Shown: in pieces, positions 16,328 through 24,085 of the stretch
Layout: every line of letters starts with the position of its first letter
Numbering within the stretch: position 1 is the first letter of the stretch
NCBI RefSeq assembly: GCF_049446075.1
Contig: NZ_JBMSEB010000001.1
Coordinates: 2,418,001-2,482,000 of the forward strand
Source: Humibacter sp049446075
Lineage (GTDB): Bacteria; Actinomycetota; Actinomycetes; Actinomycetales; Microbacteriaceae
Length of the DNA stretch: 64,000 nt
Direction of reading: 5' to 3'
Made by a program: the position numbers and the translations under genes
The notes under the pieces: generated by a model
What the model was told of the DNA's origin: nothing
The model's input: the letters and a program-made list of their open reading frames with translations, nothing else
Database searches by the model: none

Positions 16328-16882
16328 ATGGCCGACTTCCACGTGTATCGCGATCGACTCGAGATCCGCCTCACCCGTGCGGAGAAGCTGCTCGCGCTGC
16401 GCCGCGACGACATCGTTGTGCCGCGGGAGAGCATCCGCAGCGTGGCGATCACGGAAGACCCGTGGATCTGGATTCGCGGCGTGCGAGCGCCGGGTAACAG
16501 CATCCCTCTGACGCTTGCTGTCGGCACCTGGAAGTTCCACGGCGGCAAGGACTTTCTCGTGCTGAAGGGCAAGCAGCGCACGGCCGTCGTGATCGACATC
16601 GACCAGCCTGACGCACAGGCCTCGGACGAGTCGGATGCCGAGACATCCGAGTCCACGCCGGTGACGGATGCCCCGTCCTCGCCCGCCGAGGTGGCCGCCG
16701 ACGCCGCTGTGGGCGGCTCCGGCCCGGTTCCGGGGGCTGCAGAACCGCTGCCGGTCTCCGGCGAGGTCGCCGACGGATTCTCACGCGTCATCGTCTCGAC
16801 ACAGCACGCGTCGCAGCTGGTCGAGGCGCTGCGCGACATCCATCCGGGCTCGGACGGCCCGGCAGACGAGGTCATCTCGTAG
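16328..16882 (+). CDS. Conserved hypothetical protein with PH-like N-terminal domain
   Basis: A 184-residue cytoplasmic protein. Residues ~1-85 are beta-rich (FHVYRDRLEIRLTRAEKLLAL, SIRSVAITEDPWIWIRG, GTWKFHGGKDFLVLKGKQ), typical of small bacterial PH-like domains found in actinobacteria. Residues ~90-150 are an acidic, Ala/Pro/Ser-rich linker, and a final segment (GFSRVIVSTQHASQLVEALRDI) returns to folded sequence. It lies 2 bp before the flavin monooxygenase gene and is probably co-transcribed with it. Function unknown. Confidence 0.6.
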   Translation: MADFHVYRDRLEIRLTRAEKLLALRRDDIVVPRESIRSVAITEDPWIWIRGVRAPGNSIPLTLAVGTWKFHGGKDFLVLKGKQRTAVVIDIDQPDAQASDESDAETSESTPVTDAPSSPAEVAADAAVGGSGPVPGAAEPLPVSGEVADGFSRVIVSTQHASQLVEALRDIHPGSDGPADEVIS

Positions 16883-16884
16883 TC

Positions 16885-18210
16885 ATGGCGCGCGTGAAGT
16901 CGCGCAAGGCCGAGCCGGCGCGCATCGACGTCGACTGCTGCATCGCCGGTGGCGGCCCGGCCGGCGTCATGCTCGGGATGCTCCTGGCCCGTGCGGGCGT
17001 GCAGGTGGCGGTTCTCGAGAAGCACGGCGATTTTCTGCGCGACTTCCGCGGCGACACCATCCACCCGTCCACGCTGCAGGTGCTCGACGAGCTCGGGCTT
17101 CGCGACGCGTTCCTCACGCTGCCGCACACCTCGGTCTCCACGCTCGACGCGGTGGTCGACGGAACCCGCCTCACCCCTGTCGACTTCGACAGCCTGGGGG
17201 GCCGGAACGACTTTCTCGTGCTCATGCCGCAGTGGGACTTCCTCGGCTTCCTGACCGAGCACGCCGCTGCGTATCCCGGATTCCGCCTCCTGATGAACAC
17301 GGAGGCCACTGGCCTGCTGACCGAGACCGAGCCCACGAGTGGTGTGGCGCGCGTGTCCGGCGTGCTCGCGACCGGACCCGACGGACCAGTCGAGGTGCAC
17401 GCAGCACTCACGGTCGCGGCGGACGGGAGGGATTCCGTGCTGCGCGCGGCATCCGGGCTTCCGACCACTGACTTCGGGGCGCCGATCGACGTCGTGTGGT
17501 TCCGCCTGCCATACCCTCCGCACCGGCCGCCGGACACTCTCGGCTACATCGACGAGCACCGGCTCGTGCTGACGATTCCGCGCGAGGGCTACTACCAGAT
17601 GGGCCTCGTCATTCCGAAGGGCGGGTTCGACGGGTTGCGCGAGAAGGGCATCGACTCGGTCCGCCAGGCGCTGCTCGAGACGGCGCCGTTCCTGCGCCCG
17701 GTCGTCGGTGAGCTCAAGTCGTTCGCACAGCTCAAGCTGCTGTCGGTGCAGATCGACCGGCTCGAGACGTGGTGGCGTCCTGGGCTGCTGTGCATCGGCG
17801 ACGCCGCGCACGCCATGTCGCCCGCCTTCGGCGTCGGTGTGAACTTCGCCGTACAGGATGCCGTCGCCACCGCGAACCGGCTCGCGCCGCTGCTGCGCGG
17901 GGCCGGCTCGGTGGCCGGTGCACGGGCATCCGACTTGGATGCCGCCTCAGCGTGGGTGCAGCGCAGACGGATGCCTCCGGTGCGCGCCATGCAGGCCGTG
18001 CAGCTTGCGGCGCATCGGGTGATCAACGGCGCGGGAGTCGCGGTGCTGCCGTCGCCGTTGCCCGAGCCGCAGCGCATCCTGGTCTCGGCCGTCCTGCCTC
18101 TAGTGCGGCGCGTCGCGGCCCGCGTGATCGGCCGCGGGTTCCGTCCGGAGCACGTGTCGCCGCAGGTGCGAGGCGCTACGACGCATCCGTTCGGCGACTC
18201 GGCCGACTGA
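16885..18210 (+). CDS. FAD-dependent monooxygenase (p-hydroxybenzoate hydroxylase fold)
   Basis: A 441-residue flavoprotein of the PF01494 type. The Rossmann dinucleotide motif CIAGGGPAGVMLGMLLARAG is at ~19-38, the middle DG motif is LTVAADGRDSVLRAASG, and the GD motif is LCIGDAAHAMSPAFGVGVN. It has a short basic N-terminus and no membrane helix. Members hydroxylate aromatic or isoprenoid substrates with NAD(P)H and O2; the substrate here cannot be told from sequence. It is convergent with the DUF1304 gene 10 bp downstream. Confidence 0.85.
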   Translation: MARVKSRKAEPARIDVDCCIAGGGPAGVMLGMLLARAGVQVAVLEKHGDFLRDFRGDTIHPSTLQVLDELGLRDAFLTLPHTSVSTLDAVVDGTRLTPVDFDSLGGRNDFLVLMPQWDFLGFLTEHAAAYPGFRLLMNTEATGLLTETEPTSGVARVSGVLATGPDGPVEVHAALTVAADGRDSVLRAASGLPTTDFGAPIDVVWFRLPYPPHRPPDTLGYIDEHRLVLTIPREGYYQMGLVIPKGGFDGLREKGIDSVRQALLETAPFLRPVVGELKSFAQLKLLSVQIDRLETWWRPGLLCIGDAAHAMSPAFGVGVNFAVQDAVATANRLAPLLRGAGSVAGARASDLDAASAWVQRRRMPPVRAMQAVQLAAHRVINGAGVAVLPSPLPEPQRILVSAVLPLVRRVAARVIGRGFRPEHVSPQVRGATTHPFGDSAD

Positions 18211-18220
18211 AGACCGCCGG

Positions 18221-18616
18221 TCAGGTCGTGATCGGGTCGCTCAGGAAGATCAGCACGATGCCCGCGAGCGGCAGGATGCCCTGAATCAACGCCGCGCGGA
18301 TGTACCGTGCCCCGGTGGTCACCAGCACCACGGCGGCGAGCACCATGCACGTGAGCGTGAAGAACGTGAGCGTCAACCCGATGGCGTGCTGACCTATGCC
18401 GTACATGATGATGCCGACAAGAGCACCGATCGCCAGGAACAGGTTGTAGAAGCCCTGGTTGTAGGCCATGGGCTTGGTGATGTCGGCGGATGCCTGATCC
18501 TTCACCGCGAATCGCTTCCACACAGCGGGACGAGCCCAGAAGACGCTCTCGAGCGCGAAGATCAGCACGTGCAAGACGGCGGCCAGCGCCACGACGAGGG
18601 TCGCGATGACGATCAT
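18221..18616 (-). CDS. DUF1304 family membrane protein
   Basis: A 131-residue protein with four predicted membrane helices. Recognisable family features are the conserved LHVLIFALESVFW near the N-terminus and MAYNQGFYNLFLAIGAL in the middle. DUF1304 proteins are small inner-membrane proteins of unknown role. It is convergent with the monooxygenase gene; its upstream region contains the nested palindromes at 18683-18755. Confidence 0.85.
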   Translation of the reverse strand: MIVIATLVVALAAVLHVLIFALESVFWARPAVWKRFAVKDQASADITKPMAYNQGFYNLFLAIGALVGIIMYGIGQHAIGLTLTFFTLTCMVLAAVVLVTTGARYIRAALIQGILPLAGIVLIFLSDPITT

Positions 18617-18682
18617 GGCGCCAGCCTATGGGGTGCCGAGTGCCGCACCGCGAGTGGCGTGCCGCGCGAGGGTGGTGCGGTG

Positions 18683-18755
18683 AAAACAGCAGTTGTCGGT
18701 GAGAACAGCAGAGAACCTGCTGTTCTCAGCGCGAGAGCGCGGACACTGCTGTTTT
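18683..18755. repeat. Nested palindromic element
   Basis: An inner perfect inverted repeat TGAGAACAGCAG (18700-18711) / CTGCTGTTCTCA (18717-18728) with 5-bp loop sits inside an outer one, AAAACAGCAG (18683-18692) / CTGCTGTTTT (18746-18755), and GCGC-GAGA-GCGC lies between. It ends in a T-run on the plus strand. It lies between acuI (which ends 120 bp away) and the DUF1304 start, so it could terminate acuI transcription or be a dispersed palindromic element. Confidence 0.7.
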
Positions 18756-18874
18756 TGTTGCGGGGATACGGGCGTTGGCGCGCTCGTCTCAGTCAGCTGT
18801 ATTCGCGGCTGGCGCCGCTCGACAGCCTCCATCGGCTCGGCGAAACGAGCGAGCTCGTTCCCCGCTCGCCTCAG

Positions 18875-19879
18875 TCAGCTGTGCACGTCGACGACGGTGC
18901 GTCCGCGGATCTGACCGGCGAGGATGCGGCCGGCCGCGCCGATGGCGTCCTCGAGACCGATCGTCGTGGTCATGGCGTCGAGCAGGTGCACGTCGAGGTC
19001 GCGCGCGAGGCGCAGCCAGGCATCCTGTCTCAGCTTGCGCGGCGCCTCGACCGAGTTGATGCCGGCGAGCGTGACGCCGCGCAGGATGAACGGCATCACG
19101 GTGGCTGGCAGGTCGGCCCCGCCCGCGACTCCGCACGCTGCGACGATTCCGCCGTACGACGTCTGCGCCAGCACGTTGGCGAGCGTGACGCCGCCCACCG
19201 TGTCGATGGCGCCGGCCCAGCGCGCCTTCTGGAGGGGACGTCCGGGCTCGCTGAAGTCCGCGCGGTTGAGAATGGCGGATGCCCCGAGCTCCCGCAGGTA
19301 GTCCGCTTCGCTGTCGCCTCGCCCGGTGGATGCGGTCACCGAGTATCCGAGCTTGGCGAGCACCGCGATCGCGACCGACCCGACTCCGCCCGCGGCTCCC
19401 GTGACGAGCACGTCGCCGGAGGATGGCGTCACGCCACCGTGCTCGAGCGCCAGCACGGCCAGCATCGCGGTGAACCCGGCAGTGCCGATGCCTGCCGCGT
19501 GGTGCAGCGTGAACTCGTCTGGTACGACGACGAGCGCCTCGCCCCGAACACGCGCGCGCTCGGCGAGTCCGCCGTCGTGCGTTTCGCCGATGCCGTCCCC
19601 GTTCAGCACCACGCGGTCCCCCGGCAGGATGCGCGGATCACCGGATGCCCGCACCCGGCCGACGAGATCGATACCCGGGATGATCGGGCTGCGCCGCAGA
19701 ACGCCTGGGCGTCCGGCGAGAGCGAGGCCGTCCTTGTAGTTGAGCGCCGAGTACGCGACGTCGATCTCCACGTCGGCCGGCTCGAGCACATCGTCATCGA
19801 GGGAACGCAACCGCGCATCGTGCGAGACGATCGCGCCGTTCTCGATCTGCTGTTCGACGTAGAGCGCACGGAACGACAT
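18875..19879 (-). CDS. acuI: MDR-family acrylyl-CoA reductase-like oxidoreductase (AcuI/YhdH)
   Basis: A 334-residue zinc-independent medium-chain reductase. N-terminal YSALNYKDGLALAGRPGV and IPGIDLVGRV, the NADPH site LVTGAAGGVGSVAIAVLAKLGY, and WAGAIDTVGG are typical of the YhdH/AcuI subfamily, which reduces acryloyl-CoA to propionyl-CoA. No structural or catalytic zinc ligands are seen, as in the family. Propionyl-CoA would feed the methylcitrate genes at 40401-43268, though the genes are far apart. Confidence 0.85.
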   Translation of the reverse strand: MSFRALYVEQQIENGAIVSHDARLRSLDDDVLEPADVEIDVAYSALNYKDGLALAGRPGVLRRSPIIPGIDLVGRVRASGDPRILPGDRVVLNGDGIGETHDGGLAERARVRGEALVVVPDEFTLHHAAGIGTAGFTAMLAVLALEHGGVTPSSGDVLVTGAAGGVGSVAIAVLAKLGYSVTASTGRGDSEADYLRELGASAILNRADFSEPGRPLQKARWAGAIDTVGGVTLANVLAQTSYGGIVAACGVAGGADLPATVMPFILRGVTLAGINSVEAPRKLRQDAWLRLARDLDVHLLDAMTTTIGLEDAIGAAGRILAGQIRGRTVVDVHS

Positions 19880-19932
19880 GGCCCCACCCTAGGCGCCGGT
19901 GGCCAGGGGTGGGAACCCGTTCGGAACGAGCG

Positions 19933-20445
19933 CTATGCGACCGGCGGCCGCTGGTCGTCCACGGCCGGCGCGACAGGCGATCCTGCAGCGGCAGAGCCGC
20001 GGGTGACCCCTCCAGCTGCGAAGTACGCGTTCGCCGCCGGAACGTACATGAGCACGATGGCGATGATCAGAATGACGACCTGTACGACCGATACGCTGGA
20101 TGAGGAGTTCCATCCGGCCGAGAACCACGGCACGATCGCGCCGATCAGCGACAGGATGCCCAGCACAGCCAGCACCGTGCGCGCCCAGTTGCGCCCGTCG
20201 CGCATGCGGTTCACGATGACCAGCTCGACGATCGCGATGATGAACACGAAGATGGCGAAGACGAGCACGACTGCGCCGGCCGCCGCACCGGTGACTCCAC
20301 CAGCCGCTGCCCCGGCACCGAGCGCGATCACTCCGACGAAGAGCGCGAAGATCGCTCCGATCAACGAGACGATGGCGCCGATCAACCAGATGACGTATGC
20401 CGCGGTGACGGCGCCTGGGCGCCTCGCGGGTGCTGCTGTACTCAT
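19933..20445 (-). CDS. Small hypothetical membrane protein
   Basis: A 170-residue protein with four hydrophobic segments (~14-35, ~44-75 possibly split, ~92-115, ~125-145) and a Pro/Ala-rich tail. The start at 20445 follows a strong GGGGGA site. The middle has a polar NRMRDGRNWART loop between helices. Such proteins are common in actinobacteria without known function. It stands alone between acuI and the third sugar operon. Confidence 0.65.
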   Translation of the reverse strand: MSTAAPARRPGAVTAAYVIWLIGAIVSLIGAIFALFVGVIALGAGAAAGGVTGAAAGAVVLVFAIFVFIIAIVELVIVNRMRDGRNWARTVLAVLGILSLIGAIVPWFSAGWNSSSSVSVVQVVILIIAIVLMYVPAANAYFAAGGVTRGSAAAGSPVAPAVDDQRPPVA

Positions 20446-20572
20446 GTGATTCCCCCTAATGTCGTCCGCCCGTTCCCCCAGGCGGTCGTGCGAGCGACGG
20501 ACATCCTTCGCCCCGCACATGCACAGCCTAGGCCGCGCCCGTCGAATCCCGACAGGTGGTCGAGTGCAGAAA

Positions 20573-20611
20573 GGCGGCGGGAACAGCAGGCATCCCGCCG
20601 TTCCCGCCGCC
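20573..20611 (-). terminator. Terminator of the third sugar ABC operon
   Basis: Perfect 12-bp arms GGCGGCGGGAAC and GTTCCCGCCGCC with a 15-bp loop, 19 bp beyond the permease stop on the minus strand and followed by TTTCTG. Position and structure fit a rho-independent terminator. Confidence 0.8.
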
Positions 20612-20629
20612 CGAATGCGACCCCGCTCG

Positions 20630-21907
20630 TCAGCTGCGGATGAGGCTGCCTCCTGCGCGCACGCGCGAGACGGCATCCACCGTGGCGGCAAGGATGAGCA
20701 CGCCGCCGGTGACCGCGTAGTTCACGCCAGCGGGCAGGTTGAGCAGCCCAAGCCCGTTCGTGATGACGGCGATCACCACGGCGCCGATGGCCGCGTGAAG
20801 CAGTCGCCCGCGTCCGCCGAACAGGCTCACCCCGCCGACGACCGCGGCTGCCACGCCACTCAGCACGATGGAGACACCGGCTGACGGGTCGACCGATCCC
20901 ACCTTGGAGATGCTGAACAACTGAGAGACCACCGCGAGAGTCGAGCAGATCACGAACGCGACCCATCGGATCGTGATGACCTTCACGCCCGACCGCCTCG
21001 CCGCTTCGGCGTTGCCGCCGACGGCGTAGAGGTAGCGACCGAACTTGGTGCGGTCGAGTACGAACGTGCCGATCCACAGAATCGCCAACGTGATCGGCAC
21101 CACGATGGGTACGCCTTCGACCTTGATGAATCCGGTGCCGCGGTTCTGGCTCAGCAGGCCGACGACGATGCCGCCGATGACGGCGATGACGGCGACCTTG
21201 ATCCAGACCAGAAGGATGGGACGGTTCGGAACCCCTGCCCTATCACGACGTGCGCGATCCCAGAACGACGTGCCGAGCGAGATTGCGACCATGATCGCGA
21301 GCATCGTCCAGCCGCCCCAGATGGGGAGGTTGTTGTTCATGATCGCGAGGATGCCCGGGTCCTGCACGTTGTACAGGCCGCCGTTGCCGATGATGATCAG
21401 CTCGAGGCCCTGGAAGCCCAGGAACAGGCCAAGAGTGACCACGAATGACGGTATGCCCACTCTCGCGACGAAGAACCCGATGAAAGCTCCGGTCGCAAGC
21501 CCGATGAGGAACCCGACGAGCAGAGCTACCAGGGTCGGCCACTTGGCGACATCCACCAGCACGATGAACGCACACATGGCGACGCCGCCCGTGACGCCGG
21601 CCGAGAGGTCGATCTCGCCGAGAAGGATGACGAACACCAGCGCCATGCCGAGCATGACGAGCGTCGCCGCCTGGGTGAGCAGGTTCGCGAAGTTGCGCTC
21701 CGTGAGGAAGTACGGGCTCAGGAACGCGAACAGGATGGCGAGCACGATGAGTCCGCCGATGGCGGGCAGCGCACCCATCTCGCCCCCGCGCAGGCGCTGG
21801 AAGTAGGCCCGCACCTGATCGCCGACGCCGCCCTCGACGCCGCTGCCGATGAGGTCGCCCACCAGAGGGTCGGGCAGCGCCTCCGTTGTCTCTGCTTGTG
21901 CACTCAT
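20630..21907 (-). CDS. Sugar ABC transporter permease (XylH type)
   Basis: A 425-residue permease with about ten to twelve membrane helices. Landmarks are VILLGEIDLSAGVTGGVAM, LYAVGGNAEAARRSGVKV and GGVSLFGGRGRLLHAAIGAVV. It overlaps the ATPase gene by 4 bp and is followed by a strong terminator. The N-terminal ~45 residues are a polar cytoplasmic extension. It forms the channel of the third sugar importer in this window. Confidence 0.9.
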   Translation of the reverse strand: MSAQAETTEALPDPLVGDLIGSGVEGGVGDQVRAYFQRLRGGEMGALPAIGGLIVLAILFAFLSPYFLTERNFANLLTQAATLVMLGMALVFVILLGEIDLSAGVTGGVAMCAFIVLVDVAKWPTLVALLVGFLIGLATGAFIGFFVARVGIPSFVVTLGLFLGFQGLELIIIGNGGLYNVQDPGILAIMNNNLPIWGGWTMLAIMVAISLGTSFWDRARRDRAGVPNRPILLVWIKVAVIAVIGGIVVGLLSQNRGTGFIKVEGVPIVVPITLAILWIGTFVLDRTKFGRYLYAVGGNAEAARRSGVKVITIRWVAFVICSTLAVVSQLFSISKVGSVDPSAGVSIVLSGVAAAVVGGVSLFGGRGRLLHAAIGAVVIAVITNGLGLLNLPAGVNYAVTGGVLILAATVDAVSRVRAGGSLIRS

Positions 21908-22656
21908 GCCGGCTCTCCTGCGTACGTCTTGCTTCCGGTGATATAGCCCACGACGTCGTCGTACGTGGTCTCGGATGTCTTCACCGACGCCACCATGCGG
22001 CCGAGGTAGAGCACGCTGATGAAGTCAGCGACTTTGAACACGTCGGCGAGGTTGTGGCTGATGATGATGATCGCGACGTTCTGCTCGGCAAGCCGCTTGA
22101 CCAGGTTGAGCACCTGCTCGGTCTGAGCGACGCCGAGCGCCGCAGTCGGCTCGTCGAGGATGACGAGCCTTGACTTGTTGATGACGGAGCGCGCGATGGC
22201 CACCGTCTGGCGCTGGCCTCCGGAAAGCGACGAGACCTTCTGCCGCACAGACTTCACGGTGCGCACCGAGAGTTGCTGCAGCGCTCGGCTCGTCGCCATT
22301 TCCATACTGCCCTCGTCGAAGGTGCCGAACCTGGTCTCTTCGCGGCCGAGGAACATGTTCTGAACGATGTCGAGGTTGTCGGCCAGCGCGAGGTCTTGGT
22401 ACACGACCTCGATTCCGAGCCGGGATGCCTCGCGCGGGTTGTGCAGGTGCACGACCTCTCCGTCGTATCGCACCTCGCCCGCGTCGTACGGCTGCACGCC
22501 GGCAAGGCCTTTGATCAGCGTCGACTTGCCCGCGCCGTTGTCGCCGACGAGTGCGGTGACCTTGCCCGGGTAGGCCTTCAGATCGACGCTTCTGAGAACG
22601 TCGACGGGGCCGAAGCTCTTCTTGACTCCCGTCAGCGAGATGAGCGGCTCATCCAT
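21904..22656 (-). CDS. Sugar ABC transporter ATP-binding protein (XylG type, single domain)
   Basis: A 250-residue ATPase with Walker A GDNGAGKSTLIKG, signature LSGGQRQTVAIARS, Walker B LVILDEPTAALG and H-loop IIIISHNL. It is closely similar to the ATPase at 10402-11277 (shared RQTVAIAR and EPTAALGVAQT stretches), suggesting the two operons share ancestry. It overlaps the permease gene by 4 bp. Confidence 0.9.
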   Translation of the reverse strand: MDEPLISLTGVKKSFGPVDVLRSVDLKAYPGKVTALVGDNGAGKSTLIKGLAGVQPYDAGEVRYDGEVVHLHNPREASRLGIEVVYQDLALADNLDIVQNMFLGREETRFGTFDEGSMEMATSRALQQLSVRTVKSVRQKVSSLSGGQRQTVAIARSVINKSRLVILDEPTAALGVAQTEQVLNLVKRLAEQNVAIIIISHNLADVFKVADFISVLYLGRMVASVKTSETTYDDVVGYITGSKTYAGEPA

Positions 22657-22753
22657 GTCGGGTTCCTTTCGTTCGGGTGGAGTCAGGGGATCCCCCGGCG
22701 CTGCCGCACGGGGAGAGATGTCTGATGAACCCCATTGGAGCGGGGCACGAGCG

Positions 22754-22796
22754 GAGGGGCTTCGTGACGGACGCCTGTCCGTGCACGAAGCCCCTC
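22754..22796 (-). promoter_or_regulatory. Strong intercistronic hairpin between binding protein and ATPase genes
   Basis: Arms GAGGGGCTTCGTG (22754-22766) and CACGAAGCCCCTC (22784-22796), continued inward by ACGGAC/GTCCGT, give a nearly unbroken stem with a 4-base loop and one bulged G. It lies just after the binding-protein stop on the minus strand, with no U-tract. Such hairpins usually cause partial termination or protect the upstream message, giving excess binding protein over channel proteins. Confidence 0.7.
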
Positions 22797-22817
22797 GCTC
22801 TCGTTAGCGGCGGACTG

Positions 22818-23879
22818 CTACTTCACGCCGTACTGCGTGCAGGCTGCCTGCACTGCTGGTGTGCAGATGTCGCTCGCCTTGGCATTGCCGTCGTCGATGA
22901 CCTTCTGAACGTCCTTCGCCGTGATCAGCTGGGGCGTTTCGGAGATGAACGGAACGCCGTCCACCTTGTTGGTGATCCCGCTCGGCTTCTTACCCTTCAG
23001 CAGGGTGATCGCCAGCTGGGATGCCGCCTTCGCCTCGTCCTGATACGGCTTGTAGACCGTCGCGGTCTGCTTGCCGAGCAGCACGTTCTGCAGGCCGGCG
23101 GTGGAGGCATCCTGTCCGGAGACGGGAACCTTCAGGCCGTTCTTGTCGAGAACGGAGATGACACCGGATGCGTTGGTGTCGTTGGCGACCCAGACCGCGT
23201 CGACCTTGCCGCCGAGCGAGGTCAGCGCCTGCTCGAAGTTGGTCGCCGACTTGTCGGCGTCCCAGATCCCCGGGGGCTCAGCCGCAGGCTTGATCCCGGC
23301 TGCCGACATCGCCTTGACCGCTCCGTCGTGGAACATCTTGGCGTTGCCGTCCGTCGGGTCTCCGCCCATGTACACGACGACCGCGGATGCCGGATCCTTG
23401 CCTTCTGCCTTCAGGCCGTCGACGATCGACTGGCCCTCCAGCTCGCCGACCTTCGCGTTGTCGAACGACACGTAGTAGTCGGCGCCCTTGATCGGACGGT
23501 CGTATGCGATGACGGGGATGCCTTGAGCCTTCGCCTTCTTCGCGACCGTGACGGCTGCGCCGTTGTAGTCGACGAGGAGCATCACACCGCAACCCTTGTT
23601 GAGCTGCTGGTCGGCGATGGTGGCGTACTTGCTGGTGTCTCCCTGTGCGTTCTGGATGTCGGCCTGGAAGCCGGCATCGGTGATTGCCTTCTGCAGTGCA
23701 GGGCGGTCACCGTTCTCCCAACGGGGGGAAGACACGGCGTCGGGAAGGATCACGCATGCGCGTGTCTTTCCGCCCGCATTGCTGGTGCTGTTGCCGCCAC
23801 TACCGCTCGAACAGCCGGCCAGCAGCAATGCTGACGCGCTGGCGAGAACGGCGACGGAAATCAGCGTCGATTTCTTCAC
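22818..23879 (-). CDS. Sugar ABC transporter substrate-binding lipoprotein (XylF type)
   Basis: A 353-residue lipoprotein, GTG start with AAGGAG upstream, lipobox LLAGC and a Ser/Gly/Asn linker. The fold is type I periplasmic-binding (CGVMLLVDYNGAAVTVAKKA, VIAYDRPIKGADYYVSF, VSGQDASTAGLQNVLLGK). It ends ICTPAVQAACTQYGVK, with a cysteine pair in the same place as in the binding protein at 11274-12371. It is the first gene of the operon and its promoter region contains the shared operator at 23920-23942. Ligand probably xylose or a related aldose, by family only. Confidence 0.9.
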   Translation of the reverse strand: MKKSTLISVAVLASASALLLAGCSSGSGGNSTSNAGGKTRACVILPDAVSSPRWENGDRPALQKAITDAGFQADIQNAQGDTSKYATIADQQLNKGCGVMLLVDYNGAAVTVAKKAKAQGIPVIAYDRPIKGADYYVSFDNAKVGELEGQSIVDGLKAEGKDPASAVVVYMGGDPTDGNAKMFHDGAVKAMSAAGIKPAAEPPGIWDADKSATNFEQALTSLGGKVDAVWVANDTNASGVISVLDKNGLKVPVSGQDASTAGLQNVLLGKQTATVYKPYQDEAKAASQLAITLLKGKKPSGITNKVDGVPFISETPQLITAKDVQKVIDDGNAKASDICTPAVQAACTQYGVK

Positions 23880-23919
23880 GTCTCTCTCCTTCGATGAGAC
23901 TCGGACTACTCCGGGACCG

Positions 23920-23942
23920 CCGCGTTCAACTTGTGAATGCGG
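23920..23942. promoter_or_regulatory. Candidate operator of the third sugar operon
   Basis: CCGCGTTCA-N5-TGAATGCGG, a 9-bp-arm inverted repeat with one mismatch, 41 bp upstream of the binding-protein start. Core and spacing match the site at 9073-9095 upstream of mmsA. Confidence 0.6.
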
Positions 23943-24085
23943 CTGAGGCGATCATGCCCCGTATTGTTCGGCGTCGATACTTTTTCTCAGACACAATCAG
24001 ATAACGGTTGGGGTAGCGGCACCCGTTCGAGGCACGCAGAGGCTCGAACGGTTCGGATGCCGTCTGCAGCGCATAGCATGAGCCC

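Noticed and set aside
18788..18882. 19-bp near-duplicate around CTCAGTCAGCTGT at the 3' end of acuI and 80 bp downstream
   Set aside because: Short and without further structure; probably a chance or minor slippage duplication.
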